DNA of 64,000 bases, from positions 1 to 64,000 of the forward strand of contig JAZQHC010000041.1 in NCBI GenBank assembly GCA_045540335.1. The letters are read 5' to 3'. The stretch is from RGIG7213 sp045540335. Lineage in GTDB: Bacteria > Bacillota > Clostridia > Oscillospirales > CAG-272. The notes below the pieces were generated by a model. It was not told the DNA's origin, did no database searches, and saw nothing but the letters and a program-made list of their open reading frames with translations. Positions 42,445 to 52,244 of this stretch are shown here, piece after piece. The stretch's first letter is position 1. The number at the start of each line of letters is the position of its first letter. Made by a program: the position numbers and the translations under genes.

Positions 42445-44958
42445 TTGTTCGGTCTGTTGTGTCTCTTCGTTTTGTTGAATTTCTTCGTTTTCTTGCGTTT
42501 CTTCTTCCGATTTTTCTTCTTCGCGTGCCGTATGCGTGAAGTTAACTATGCGGTCGCCCTCTTCCTTGAATCTTACGACGATAACGCCTGTTGCAGCCCT
42601 TCCGCAAACGCGAACATCCTCTGCACGGAATCTGATAAGAACGCCCTTTGTCGTTACTATTATTATATCCTCGCCGTCGGCAACAGATGCAATACCTGCA
42701 AGCTTGCCTGATTCTTCTGTTATCTTATGGCAAACTACGCCCTTACCGCCTCTGCCGTGAACGGTGTAGTTTTCAAACTCTGTTCTCTTACCGTATCCGT
42801 TTTCGGTGATAGAAAGCAGTTTTTTACCTTCTTCGCACAGGGTTGCGCCCGTTACAAAATCGTCTTCTGCAAGCCTTATACCTCTTACACCGCGGGAAGC
42901 CCTGCCCATATCCCTTACGTGCTTTTCGTTAAAGCATACTGCCTGACCTTCGTGGGTACATACTACAACATCCCTATTGCCGTCTGTAAGCTGAACGAAT
43001 AAAAGCTCGTTTCCTTCATCAAGCAATATTGCAATCTTGCCGCCTTTTCTGCGTTGTTCGAATTCGGAAAGCTTCGTTTTCTTGATAGTTCCGTTTTTGG
43101 TAACCATCAAAAGGTAGCCGCCCTTTGAGAAATCATCTACGGGAACAAGTGCGGTTATCTTTTCGTTTTCTGCAAGGTCTATAACGTTTACGATATTAGA
43201 GCCTTTAGACGTTCTGCTTCCCCTGGGAAGGCTGTAAACCTTTTTCATAAAGACTCTGCCCGTATTGGTAAACATCATCATATACGAGTGGCTGTGTGCG
43301 GCAACTACGTTGATAACGAAATCGTCCTCTTTCGTTGCCATACTTCTCATACCCTTGCCGCCCTTGTTTTGAACGGAATAATCCGAAACGGGCTGCATTT
43401 TGATATATCCGCCGTAGGTAAGCGTTACAACGCAGTTTTCGCGTTCGATAAGGTCTTCATCTACGATTTCTTCATCAGATTCTTCTATGCGCGTTCTTCT
43501 TTCGTCGCCGAATTTATCCCTTATTTGAATAAGCTCGTCTTTAATTATCTGATGCACCTTTTCTTTATCGGCAAGCGTTGCCTGCAATTCGATAATAAGG
43601 GCGTTAAGCTTTGCCAATTCTTCTTCTATTTTTACAGTTTCAAGATTTGAAAGCTTACCTAACTGCATTTCTACGATTGCCTGTGCCTGAATATCATCAA
43701 GGTCAAACGCAGAACATAACTGTTCTTTAGCATCGGGTATAGATTTTGAAGAACGGATTATTCTTATAACCTCGTCGATATTATCTATTGCTATATGAAG
43801 GCCCGCCAATATATGCGCACGTTTTTTAGCTTTATCAAGGTCAAATTCTACCCTGCGGCATATAACCTCTTCCTGGTGGGCAATATAGTGTTGAAGTATC
43901 TCTTTAAGGCCGAGGCACTTCGGTTCGCCGTTTACCAAGGCAAGCATATTTATAGCGCACGTATCCTGCAGCTGCGTGTACTTATAAAGCTGATTTAATA
44001 TCACCTGGCCGTTTGCATCGCGCCTGTATTCAACCACTATCTTCATACCGTGGCGGCCGCTTTCGTCGCGAAGGGCGGTGATACCCTCTATTTTCTTTGC
44101 TTTTACAAGCTCTGCCATGCTCATAACAAGCATGGATTTATTAACCATGTAGGGAATTTCGTATATTTCTATTCTGTGCTTATCTTCAAACACCTCTGCC
44201 TTTGCCCTTACGCTTACCCTGCCGTGACCCGTGGTATATGCTTCGTATATACCGTTTGTGCCGTGAATGGTTGCGTATGTAGGAAAGTCGGGCCCTTTGA
44301 TAAACGTCATAAGGTCTTTAACTTCCGCATCGGGGTTTTCCATAAGATATACCGTACCGTCGATAACCTCGCGCAGGTTATGCGGCGGAACGTTCGTTGC
44401 CATACCAACGGCAATGCCGACAGAACCGTTTACCAAAAGATTGGGGAATCTTGCAGGAAGAACGCGCGGCTCTTTTCTGGTATTATCAAAGTTAGGGTCG
44501 TAATCTACAACGTTTTTTTCGATATCCGAAAGCATATAGTCTGCCAAACGCGACATTTTCGCTTCCGTATAACGGTATGCAGCCGCCCCGTCGCCATCGA
44601 CGTTACCAAAGTTACCCTTGCCATCTACAAGTGGATATCTTAAAGAGAAGGGCTGTGCAAGCCTTACCATTGCATCATATACGGCGGCGTCGCCGTGCGG
44701 GTGATATCTACCAAGCACGTTACCTACCGTCGTTGCGGATTTTCTGTGCGGATTACTGTAAACAAGATTATCCTCGTACATTGCGTAAAGTATGCGGCGG
44801 TGAACAGGCTTCAATCCGTCGCGCACGTCGGGCAATGCACGCGAAACGATAACCGACATGGAGTATTCCAAAAAGGACTTTTTAACTTCCTTTTCTATCT
44901 GCATTTCGACTATCTTCTGATCTTTGAATTCAATATCTTTATTCGTATATTTTTCCAT
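42433..44958 (-). CDS. gyrA: DNA gyrase subunit A
   Basis: The 841-residue protein has the breakage-reunion domain with SRALPDVRDGLKPVHRRILY, HPHGDAAVYD and the catalytic Tyr in AAYRYTEAKMS (about residue 120), a coiled-coil, and the six-bladed C-terminal wrapping domain with the GyrA-box-like QRRKGGK. The last ~30 residues are an acidic Glu/Gln-rich tail. GGAAGG fixes the start at 44958; the frame opens at 44982. With GyrB it forms the A2B2 enzyme that adds negative supercoils. It is separated from gyrB by a PfkB-like gene. Confidence 0.97.
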   Translation of the reverse strand: MEKYTNKDIEFKDQKIVEMQIEKEVKKSFLEYSMSVIVSRALPDVRDGLKPVHRRILYAMYEDNLVYSNPHRKSATTVGNVLGRYHPHGDAAVYDAMVRLAQPFSLRYPLVDGKGNFGNVDGDGAAAYRYTEAKMSRLADYMLSDIEKNVVDYDPNFDNTRKEPRVLPARFPNLLVNGSVGIAVGMATNVPPHNLREVIDGTVYLMENPDAEVKDLMTFIKGPDFPTYATIHGTNGIYEAYTTGHGRVSVRAKAEVFEDKHRIEIYEIPYMVNKSMLVMSMAELVKAKKIEGITALRDESGRHGMKIVVEYRRDANGQVILNQLYKYTQLQDTCAINMLALVNGEPKCLGLKEILQHYIAHQEEVICRRVEFDLDKAKKRAHILAGLHIAIDNIDEVIRIIRSSKSIPDAKEQLCSAFDLDDIQAQAIVEMQLGKLSNLETVKIEEELAKLNALIIELQATLADKEKVHQIIKDELIQIRDKFGDERRTRIEESDEEIVDEDLIERENCVVTLTYGGYIKMQPVSDYSVQNKGGKGMRSMATKEDDFVINVVAAHSHSYMMMFTNTGRVFMKKVYSLPRGSRTSKGSNIVNVIDLAENEKITALVPVDDFSKGGYLLMVTKNGTIKKTKLSEFEQRRKGGKIAILLDEGNELLFVQLTDGNRDVVVCTHEGQAVCFNEKHVRDMGRASRGVRGIRLAEDDFVTGATLCEEGKKLLSITENGYGKRTEFENYTVHGRGGKGVVCHKITEESGKLAGIASVADGEDIIIVTTKGVLIRFRAEDVRVCGRAATGVIVVRFKEEGDRIVNFTHTAREEEKSEEETQENEEIQQNEETQQTEQDAE

Positions 44959-45001
44959 ATTTCCTTCCGTATCTTTCTGCACCGATGTGCATTATTTATT
45001 T

Positions 45002-45946
45002 TCAATATGTTTTTACGGCAGTTTCGTTAAAAGAATGTTTTATATCTGATTTTTGCGGTACGTCCCCGTATTTATTCATTAAATTTGCAAAAGCACAAGC
45101 GTACCTTACGGAATATTCCACATCGTAAAACGAATAATCGTACGCCTTCATAAACGCTGCGGTAAATGCGTTTTTATAATAAAGATTATCTTCTTTTACG
45201 CGGGGCTTTATATCGCAAAGCATCAGTTTTTTGCCTTCTGAATAAACTGCCCCCGTATTTTTGCATATGCACAGCACCTTTTGCTGAACGCTTGCGGAAT
45301 ACTTTTTTAATGCGGAAAGTGCCTGCGCCTTGTTTTCGACCTCGCAGCCCGTTATGCTTGAAACGCCGTTATAATCGGTTATTATCAGCCACGGATGCTG
45401 TTTTTCAGCTATTTGCACCTCTTGCCCTGAAAAATCCGCAATAATTTTTACGCCCTTTTCACCCATTATTCTTACTATGTCGGCATATACGCCCTGCATC
45501 AACCCTTGTGGGCGGATGCCCGTTATTATAAGGTATTCGGGCTTTTTCGGATTATCGGTTAAGGCGTGCAAAAGCTTGAAATACTGTTGCAGGGTGATAT
45601 TATCGTACCCGTCGTACAAAAACGAGGTATCCTTTCCCCTATCGTATCCGTAAATTACTTTTAATGATGTTTCTCTTTGCGTTTTTACGAAAAAGTGTTC
45701 TATACCGATTCTGTCGTAATACGCTTCAAGCTGGTTTCCCGTTTCGCCGCCTGAAAAACCGTATATCCTGCTTTTCACACCAAGCAAATTAAGGTATTCG
45801 CAAACGCTTACGCCCCCGTCCGGCTTGCAGTGGATAACCTTGCTGCATATATTTTCTTTATCCTGCTGCATATATGTAGCACTGTAAAGCATTATTACGT
45901 TGCCGGGGGACATACAAAGAACGTCAACGGAAAAATCGTTTTTCAT
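45002..45946 (-). CDS. degenerate PfkB-family sugar kinase-like protein inside gyrB-gyrA
   Basis: The 314-residue product has the ribokinase/PfkB layout: an N-terminal binding region (DGGVSVCEYLNLLGVKSRIYGFSGGETG, like 1-phosphofructokinase), a central sheet (EYLIITGIRPQG, KIIADFSGQEV) and a C-terminal helical part. The hallmark GAGD motif with the catalytic Asp is replaced: the place reads LYYKNAFTAAFMKAY, so Lys-Asn stands for Gly-Asp. It starts on the gyrB stop (TAATG) and precedes gyrA by 43 bp, so it must be transcribed with them. It is probably catalytically dead, or binds a sugar phosphate or nucleotide as a sensor. Confidence 0.78.
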   Translation of the reverse strand: MKNDFSVDVLCMSPGNVIMLYSATYMQQDKENICSKVIHCKPDGGVSVCEYLNLLGVKSRIYGFSGGETGNQLEAYYDRIGIEHFFVKTQRETSLKVIYGYDRGKDTSFLYDGYDNITLQQYFKLLHALTDNPKKPEYLIITGIRPQGLMQGVYADIVRIMGEKGVKIIADFSGQEVQIAEKQHPWLIITDYNGVSSITGCEVENKAQALSALKKYSASVQQKVLCICKNTGAVYSEGKKLMLCDIKPRVKEDNLYYKNAFTAAFMKAYDYSFYDVEYSVRYACAFANLMNKYGDVPQKSDIKHSFNETAVKTY

Positions 45947-47880
45947 TATATGTCAAGATTTGTGACGTATTTTGCGTTTTTCTCTATAAACTCTCGGCGC
46001 GGCTCTACCTTATCGCCCATGAGGGTGGAGAATATCTCGTCACACTTTCTGGCATCGTCTATCGTTACGCGCAGTATCGTTCTTCTTTCGGGGTCCATAG
46101 TCGTTTCCCAAAGCTGGTCTTTATCCATTTCTCCAAGACCTTTATAACGTTCTGCACGGCAGTTTCCGCCCATTTCCGCGATGATTCTGTCGCGCTCGGC
46201 ATCGTCAAACGCGTATCTTTCCGTTTTGCCCTTTATTACTTTATAAAGCGGCGGCTGTGCGGCATAAACGTGACCGTCTTCTATCAATTTACGCATGTAT
46301 CTGAAAAACAGCGTTAAAAGCAAGATTCTGATGTGCGAACCGTCAACGTCGGCATCGGCCATGATTATTATTTTACCGTATCTTAATTTTGCAATATCAA
46401 AATCCGAGCCTATTCCGCAGCCGATAGCCTGTATTATAGGCAATATAGACGTATTGGAATAAACCTTGTCAACACGGCTTTTTTCTACGTTAAGTACCTT
46501 ACCTCTCAACGGCAAAATAGCTTGATAACGGCTGTCGCGACCGTCCTTTGCAGAACCGCCTGCCGAGTCACCCTCGACCAAAAACAGCTCTGTCAATTCG
46601 GCACTTCTTTCGTGGCAGTCTGCAAGCTTACCGGGAAGCGAAAAGCCTTCAAGTGCGCCTTTTCTGTTTCTTACGGCTTCCCTTGCGCGCCTTGCTTCTT
46701 CCCTTGCCCTTGCGGCAACTATGGATTTTTCCATTATTGCCTTACCAACCGAGGGATTTTCTTCAAGATATTCTTCCAATTTTCTTGAAACTATCGAATC
46801 AACGAAGGTTCTTACCTCGCTGTTGCCAAGCTTTGCTTTAGTTTGGCTTTCAAACTGTGCGTCGGGCAGCTTTACGGATATAACAACGCATATACCCTCG
46901 CGCACGTCTTCGCCCATAAGGTTTTTATCGGCATCTTTCAAAAGCTTTACTTTTCTGCCGTAATCGTTCATTACCTTTGTTAACGCTGTTTTAAAGCCCG
47001 TTTCGTGCGTACCGCCCTCGATAGTTGACATATTATTTGCAAATGTAACTATCGTTTCGCTTAACGTATCGTTATATTGTATGGCAACCTCTGCCGTCAT
47101 ATCCCCTTGCTGACCGCTGATATAAATAACGTCGTCGTGAACAGGGGTGCAGGCTTTATTTTTATTAAGATATTCGACGAAGCTTCTTATACCGCCCTCG
47201 TAGCAAAGCGTTTCGGAAACGACCTCTTCCCCTCTTTCATCAACAAGCTCTATACATACGCCTGCGTTAAGGAATGCCTGTTCTCTCATTCTGTCAAGCA
47301 CAGCCTCGTAATCGAAAACGGTTTCTTCAAATATAGTTGCATCGGGCTTAAAGCGCACGAAAAGGCCGTGCTCGCTTCCGCATTCGCCATCGTCTTTAAA
47401 GGGGCGTTCTACGTGGCCCTTTTCAAATCTTTCGGTATATTTTCTTCCGCCGTGGCAGTTTACTACCTCTACCCATTCGGAAAGCGCGTTTACAACAGAT
47501 GCGCCAACGCCGTGCAAGCCGCCCGATATTTTATATCCGCCGCCGCCGAATTTACCGCCTGCATGAAGCACTGTGAAAACGACCTCAAGCGTGGGAGTAC
47601 CCGTTTTCGCGTTGATACCCGCGGGGATACCGCGCCCGTCATCCCTGACAGAGCAGCTGTCGTCTTTATGCAGCGTAACGGTTATTTTTTTGCAGTAGCC
47701 TGCCATTGCCTCGTCTATGGAGTTATCCACAATTTCGTTTATAAGGTGGTGCAGACCTTTTATTGAAGTCGTACCGATATACATACCGGGGCGTTTTCTT
47801 ACGGCTTCAAGCCCTTCCAAAACCTGAATTTGTTCGTCGGAATAATTCTGTTCGCCGTTTTTCAAAATAGGCTCGTCCAT
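45946..47880 (-). CDS. gyrB: DNA gyrase subunit B
   Basis: The 644-residue protein contains the GHKL ATPase (NEIVDNSIDEAMAG, DDGRGIPAGI, GGLHGVGASVVNALS), the transducer domain with the ATP-contacting QTKAKLGN, and the TOPRIM domain (EGDSAGGSAKDGRDS, ADADVDGSHIRILLL). The C-terminal RYKGLGEMD segment is also present. The frame opens with TTG 47889, but ATG 47880, one base after the remB stop, is the better start. Length is normal for Gram-positive GyrB. Confidence 0.97.
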   Translation of the reverse strand: MDEPILKNGEQNYSDEQIQVLEGLEAVRKRPGMYIGTTSIKGLHHLINEIVDNSIDEAMAGYCKKITVTLHKDDSCSVRDDGRGIPAGINAKTGTPTLEVVFTVLHAGGKFGGGGYKISGGLHGVGASVVNALSEWVEVVNCHGGRKYTERFEKGHVERPFKDDGECGSEHGLFVRFKPDATIFEETVFDYEAVLDRMREQAFLNAGVCIELVDERGEEVVSETLCYEGGIRSFVEYLNKNKACTPVHDDVIYISGQQGDMTAEVAIQYNDTLSETIVTFANNMSTIEGGTHETGFKTALTKVMNDYGRKVKLLKDADKNLMGEDVREGICVVISVKLPDAQFESQTKAKLGNSEVRTFVDSIVSRKLEEYLEENPSVGKAIMEKSIVAARAREEARRAREAVRNRKGALEGFSLPGKLADCHERSAELTELFLVEGDSAGGSAKDGRDSRYQAILPLRGKVLNVEKSRVDKVYSNTSILPIIQAIGCGIGSDFDIAKLRYGKIIIMADADVDGSHIRILLLTLFFRYMRKLIEDGHVYAAQPPLYKVIKGKTERYAFDDAERDRIIAEMGGNCRAERYKGLGEMDKDQLWETTMDPERRTILRVTIDDARKCDEIFSTLMGDKVEPRREFIEKNAKYVTNLDI

Positions 47881-47881
47881 T

Positions 47882-48136
47882 TTACACAATTCCTTTCATA
47901 ACCCTTTTTTTAAGTACCTTTGGGGATAATTGCGACATGTATATTTTGCATCCCCCTTCGTCTGTCAATATAAGTGACTTGGGAATTTCCCTTGTTATGC
48001 TTTGCATTTTTCCGTTTGCCTCTGCCATGCGCAGCGTTTTGCGCGTAACGGCAGATACTGTTGCGGTATCCGTATCGAAAATACCCACAACATTATCGGA
48101 ATTTATTATTTTGTCTGAGCTTGCGAAGAAATACAT
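47882..48136 (-). CDS. remB: RemB/YaaB-type regulator (DUF370)
   Basis: The 84-residue protein matches the small regulator found between recF and gyrB in Firmicutes: DNVVGIFDTDTATVS, EIPKSLILTDEGGCKIYMSQLSPKVLKKR. RemA/RemB-type proteins bind DNA as oligomers and influence biofilm matrix genes in Bacillus; that role is carried over by family only. It overlaps the recF end by 31 bp and gyrB follows after one base. Confidence 0.88.
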   Translation of the reverse strand: MYFFASSDKIINSDNVVGIFDTDTATVSAVTRKTLRMAEANGKMQSITREIPKSLILTDEGGCKIYMSQLSPKVLKKRVMKGIV

Positions 48137-49221
48137 TCAACCATTCCCGCCTTTACGTTTATTTTATTATTTACATCGTACGCAGAAAACAGCTCTTCAT
48201 TGCAAGAGGTGATTATTACCTGCTTTCCGCCCAATTTAGATAAAAGGTACGACGCGCGGTTAGAATCAAGCTCGGATAAAACGTCATCAAACAGATATAC
48301 GGGGTATTCGCCCGTCTGTTCGTTTGATATTTCGCCCTCGGCAAGCTTTGCCGCAAGCGAAAGCGACCTTTGCTGCCCTTGCGAGCAATAAAATCGCGAA
48401 GATCTTCCGTTTAAAAATATTTCCATATCGTCGCGGTGCGGGCCGAACAGATTCATTTTATACTGCATTTCTTTATTCAGATTTTCGGTATATAGTTCGA
48501 AAAATTTCTGAAATTCTGCATTTTCGTCTTTTTCGGTTGCGCCGCAATACGTTATACTTACATTTTCTTTGCCGTCGCTCATCTCTAAAAGAGAATTTTT
48601 CATATATCCTTCAAGCCTTTTGCAGTAATCCTTACGTGCGTTTTCGATATATACGGCACAGGGGGCAATCTGCTCTGCCAAGGCTTCAAACAACGGTAAC
48701 GATACGGAGATATCCGTACAATCCTTTAAATACGCCGCCCTTTGAGACAAAATACGGTTATAGTTTTTAAGCATATAAACGTATTTTTTATCCGTTTGGG
48801 ATATTGCCACATCAAGAAACAAGCGCCTTTGCGACGGGGAATCTTTAATTATGGAAAGATGGTCGGGGCAGAAAAGCACAGCCTTGAAATTACCTATAAA
48901 TTCCGCAGCTTTGGTTATCTGACCGCCGCATATCTTCATTATTCTTTTTTCGCCCTTCCTGTAATAAACGGACATTGTATTTTCCTTTTCAAACGAAGAA
49001 TAGGAAATTTCAAGCCCTGCTTCATTACCGCCGAAGGGAATAACGTCGGCTTCCTTCTTCATTCTGTAAGGCTTACCCCTTGCGAAAAGGTAAATGCCTT
49101 CAAGCAGATTCGTTTTGCCTTGCGCGTTATCGCCCCAGATAACGTTTAAGCCGTCTTCAAACGTAACGTCTGCCTTTAACAGATTGCGATAGCCGTTTAT
49201 TTGCAGTTTATTAAGCTTCAA
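48106..49221 (-). CDS. recF: DNA replication and repair protein RecF
   Basis: The 371-residue SMC-like ATPase has Walker A GDNAQGKTNLLE, the RecF segment SPSQRRLFLDV, the ABC-type signature YCSQGQQRSLSLA and Walker B LFDDVLSELD. The N-terminal MKLNKLQINGYRNL is typical. It loads RecA at gaps with RecO/RecR. It begins one base after the dnaN stop. The S4-domain gene (yaaA) that sits between dnaN and recF in Bacillus is absent. Confidence 0.96.
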   Translation of the reverse strand: MKLNKLQINGYRNLLKADVTFEDGLNVIWGDNAQGKTNLLEGIYLFARGKPYRMKKEADVIPFGGNEAGLEISYSSFEKENTMSVYYRKGEKRIMKICGGQITKAAEFIGNFKAVLFCPDHLSIIKDSPSQRRLFLDVAISQTDKKYVYMLKNYNRILSQRAAYLKDCTDISVSLPLFEALAEQIAPCAVYIENARKDYCKRLEGYMKNSLLEMSDGKENVSITYCGATEKDENAEFQKFFELYTENLNKEMQYKMNLFGPHRDDMEIFLNGRSSRFYCSQGQQRSLSLAAKLAEGEISNEQTGEYPVYLFDDVLSELDSNRASYLLSKLGGKQVIITSCNEELFSAYDVNNKINVKAGMVECISSQAQTK

Positions 49222-49222
49222 T

Positions 49223-50368
49223 TTAGCTTTGATGCGGTCTTACGGGGAAGACGAAGTACATAAACGACTTATCATCTTCATCCGTGGGGGAAATAAGCAT
49301 ACTGGAAAGCGGCGTAGAGAAGCCAAGCTTTACCGTATCCGAATCTATCGCGCGGAAGCTGTCAAGCAAGAAACGGCAGTTAAAGCTGATTTCTATGTCT
49401 TCACCCTCGTGCTTGCAGGGAATCTCGTCGAAAACCTTGTTTACAACTGAAATACACGATATTTTAAGCGAATCGCCGTAAACGTTAAGCGTTACGCTGC
49501 TTTTAACCCTTCCCGCGTCGCTGTCTTCCGTTACAAGCATAGCCCTTTCAAGGCTTTCGCGCAAACTGCTTGTAGCTATTTCTACGGTAATCGGGCAATC
49601 CTTCGGTATAAATCTTTCGTATTCTATATAATCACCGTCTATCTGGCGGGTAAAGAATATCATATTATCGCGGAAGAACATTATGTGCTTAAGCCCTCTT
49701 ACAACGCGAATCTTTTCATCTGTATCAAGCAAGAATTTCTGTATTTCGGGTAAAGCCCTTCTTGCTATTATAAAATTAAGATTCATATAAGAACCGTCTT
49801 CGTTATGGTTTTCCATTTCGCAATCTTCAAATCTTTGTGCAAAACGGAAGCCGTCCAACGCAACTATACGAACGTTTTCTTCCCTTATTTGAAAATACGC
49901 GCCGTTAAGCTGAAGCTTTTGGTGGTTTTCTGCAACTGCAAACGACGTTTGCGCTATAAGCCTTTTTAACGTCTTTTGGCTTATCGTAAAGCAATAATCG
50001 CCTGAAAGCTCGGGCATGTTGGGAAACAGCGACCCTTCCATACAAACTACCTCGAATTTACTGTTTCCGCACGATATTTTTGCAATGTTTTTATCTGATA
50101 TATCTATCGTTATATCACCGGGCATATTTCTTGCGATATTAAGAAGCTTGTTTGCGCTGATAATATAGCTTCCGGGCTTTTGAACGTCTGCATCTATTAT
50201 CGTTTGGAAGCCCTTTTCGGTATCAAAGGTTGATATCATACATTTATCGGAATCTATCGTTTTAAGTCTGATGCCTTGAAGCACTTTATTTTCGCCCCTT
50301 GTGGATACGGCACCCATTGCGGGAACGATGGCGTTCAGAAGCACGTGTTTATCGAATACGACTTTCAT
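49223..50368 (-). CDS. dnaN: DNA polymerase III beta clamp
   Basis: The 381-residue product shows the three-fold sliding-clamp repeat, e.g. GAVSTRGENKVLQGIRLKT, ISQKTLKRLIAQTSFAVAENHQ..LNGAYFQI and SLRESLERAMLVTEDS..VTLNVYGDSLKIS, ending PVRPHQS as expected for the partner-binding end. GGAG precedes the ATG. It holds polymerase on DNA. Its position directly after oriC and dnaA is canonical. Confidence 0.97.
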   Translation of the reverse strand: MKVVFDKHVLLNAIVPAMGAVSTRGENKVLQGIRLKTIDSDKCMISTFDTEKGFQTIIDADVQKPGSYIISANKLLNIARNMPGDITIDISDKNIAKISCGNSKFEVVCMEGSLFPNMPELSGDYCFTISQKTLKRLIAQTSFAVAENHQKLQLNGAYFQIREENVRIVALDGFRFAQRFEDCEMENHNEDGSYMNLNFIIARRALPEIQKFLLDTDEKIRVVRGLKHIMFFRDNMIFFTRQIDGDYIEYERFIPKDCPITVEIATSSLRESLERAMLVTEDSDAGRVKSSVTLNVYGDSLKISCISVVNKVFDEIPCKHEGEDIEISFNCRFLLDSFRAIDSDTVKLGFSTPLSSMLISPTDEDDKSFMYFVFPVRPHQS

Positions 50369-50400
50369 TTTATTTTCTCCTTCGCATCTGATATATAGAA

Positions 50401-50741
50401 TGTAATGAATACTTATGAATATAGTAGTAGTAGTAGGGGGTGTGGATTGTGTGGATTGTGCGTTTTATCCGCTTTTTAAGCAGTTTTGTCGAATTTTTGC
50501 CCTGTTGAATTCTTGTAAAATTCCAAGGGATAAAATGTGCACAACATTATTCGATTTTTTACCCGAAAATCTACCCACTTTTTATTCTTCGGTATTCCAT
50601 ACCTTTTCAACAGGTATTTTCACAATGATTCAACAAGGTTATCAACAGGGGGAAAAAACTGCCCCGTTTATCCACAAACTATGGGATATATGTGGATAAC
50701 TTTGTGGATTGTGTGTATAACTTTTCGCTTTTTTGGCTTAT
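50401..50741. other. oriC: chromosomal replication origin (oriC) in the dnaA-dnaN gap
   Basis: DnaA boxes: perfect TTATCCACA at 50668-50676 and its complement at 50691-50699; near matches TGTGGATTG at 50441-50449, 50450-50458 and 50703-50711, TGTGTATAA at 50712-50720 and TTATCAACA at 50639-50647. Directly left of the paired boxes lie GGGG and five TAG triplets (50422-50436), the DnaA-trio arrangement of a basal unwinding element, with AT-rich DNA beyond. The 373-bp gap 50369-50741 holds no gene. This element should melt when DnaA-ATP assembles. Confidence 0.9.
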
Positions 50742-52244
50742 TTACAGCTTAATTTCGTTTTCTATTTCTGCAATTTCCCTTTCAAACAGGGGTTCTGACT
50801 TTATTCGGTTTTCCACAACATCAACAGAGTTGATTATAGTCGAATGGTCGCGCCCGAAGATAGAACCTATCTGTTTATAAGAATAAGACGTGCATTTTTT
50901 CACAAAGTAGATAACTATGTGGCGTGCGGTTGCAACCTCTTTCCTTTTGGATTTGCTTTTTATCTCGTTTTCGTCGATATTCATACGCTTTGCCACGATT
51001 TTAAGTATCTTATCGGTTATAACCTGCGGCGAAGCATCAATATTCATCATATCGGAAATGGTGCGCTTTGCCATATCGTACGTTATCGGTACGCCGTACA
51101 GCGCGCTTTTTGCGGCAAGCTTTTTAAGCGAGCCTTCTATTTGCCTTATATTTCTGCTTAACGTTTCTGCAAGAAGATTAACTACGTCGTCGGGAATGGA
51201 AATACCGTATGATTCCGCCTTGCTTCTGATAATTGCAGAACGCAATTCGTAATCCGGCGGCTGGATATCTGCAATAAGGCCCATTTCAAAACGGTTTTGA
51301 AGCCTGTCCTGCAGGGTTTTTATATCTCTGGGCGGTTTATCCGAGGTAAGTATTATCTGCTTGTGGCTTTCGTACAAAGCGTTGAACGTGTGGAAAAACT
51401 CTTCCTGCACGCTTTCCTTACCTGCTATAAACTGAATATCGTCTATAAGCAGCACGTCAACCGAGCGATATTTATTGCGGAAGATTATCGGCCCGTCTTT
51501 TATGCGGATGCTTTCTATAAGCTGGTTTGTAAATTCTTCACCCTTTACGTAGATTATTTTAAGCGAAGGGTCGTTAGTAAGCAATTCGTTCGTTATTGCG
51601 TACAAAAGGTGCGTTTTTCCAAGGCCGCTGGGCCCATATACGAAAAGCGGGTTCCACGCTGTGGAAGGATTCGTTGCTACTGCGTAGCAGGCGTTGTAAA
51701 CGAACCTGTTTGAAGAACCTACTATATAGTTATCAAACGTATAATCGTTATTTATAGTCGTTTTGAAGTTTATCTGCGGGGAATAAATGCTTCTTTCGTT
51801 TTCTGCCTGCTTTTCCTTTGCATCGGTAGAAAAGAAATTTACCTCGTCGCCGGCGGCGATATTCGATATGTTTTCTTTTACAGGCTCTGCCTCTTTCGTT
51901 CTGGGCGAGGGGCGCTGATAAACGTCAAGCCCGTCGTATTCGGAATTTTGCAGATCATACTCTATATCCTCTTTTATCTGGCGAAGGTTTTTCGCATCTT
52001 TATCGAGGGAATAAATATAGATTATTTTAAATTCTCCAAGAACCTTGTGAAGAACCCTTTCAAGTATTCGCGTTTCGTTACGCACGAAATCCAGCGTTGC
52101 ACTTGTGGGCGTCATCAATACGGCATATTCAGACTCTATTTCTACGATTTGCACGTTTGCAAACCAAGAGTTTATTTTCATTTCGGTAAATTCTTTTTTT
52201 AATTCGAGCAGAACACTTTCCCAAATATCTTCGTATGTACTCAT
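50742..52244 (-). CDS. dnaA: chromosomal replication initiator DnaA
   Basis: The 500-residue protein has domain I (WESVLLELKKEFTEMKINSWF), a variable linker, the AAA+ domain III (Walker A YGPSGLGKTHLLYAI, Walker B VDVLLIDDIQF) and the DNA-binding domain IV with the signature SYKQIGSIFGRDHSTII. It is slightly longer than average because of the linker. It binds the boxes in the adjacent oriC and opens the origin. It is transcribed leftward, as are dnaN through gyrA. Confidence 0.97.
   Translation of the reverse strand: MSTYEDIWESVLLELKKEFTEMKINSWFANVQIVEIESEYAVLMTPTSATLDFVRNETRILERVLHKVLGEFKIIYIYSLDKDAKNLRQIKEDIEYDLQNSEYDGLDVYQRPSPRTKEAEPVKENISNIAAGDEVNFFSTDAKEKQAENERSIYSPQINFKTTINNDYTFDNYIVGSSNRFVYNACYAVATNPSTAWNPLFVYGPSGLGKTHLLYAITNELLTNDPSLKIIYVKGEEFTNQLIESIRIKDGPIIFRNKYRSVDVLLIDDIQFIAGKESVQEEFFHTFNALYESHKQIILTSDKPPRDIKTLQDRLQNRFEMGLIADIQPPDYELRSAIIRSKAESYGISIPDDVVNLLAETLSRNIRQIEGSLKKLAAKSALYGVPITYDMAKRTISDMMNIDASPQVITDKILKIVAKRMNIDENEIKSKSKRKEVATARHIVIYFVKKCTSYSYKQIGSIFGRDHSTIINSVDVVENRIKSEPLFEREIAEIENEIKL

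Noticed and set aside
50415..50880. Open frames across oriC
   Set aside because: They cover DnaA boxes and the trio repeat, lack ribosome sites, and one overlaps the dnaA coding end antisense.
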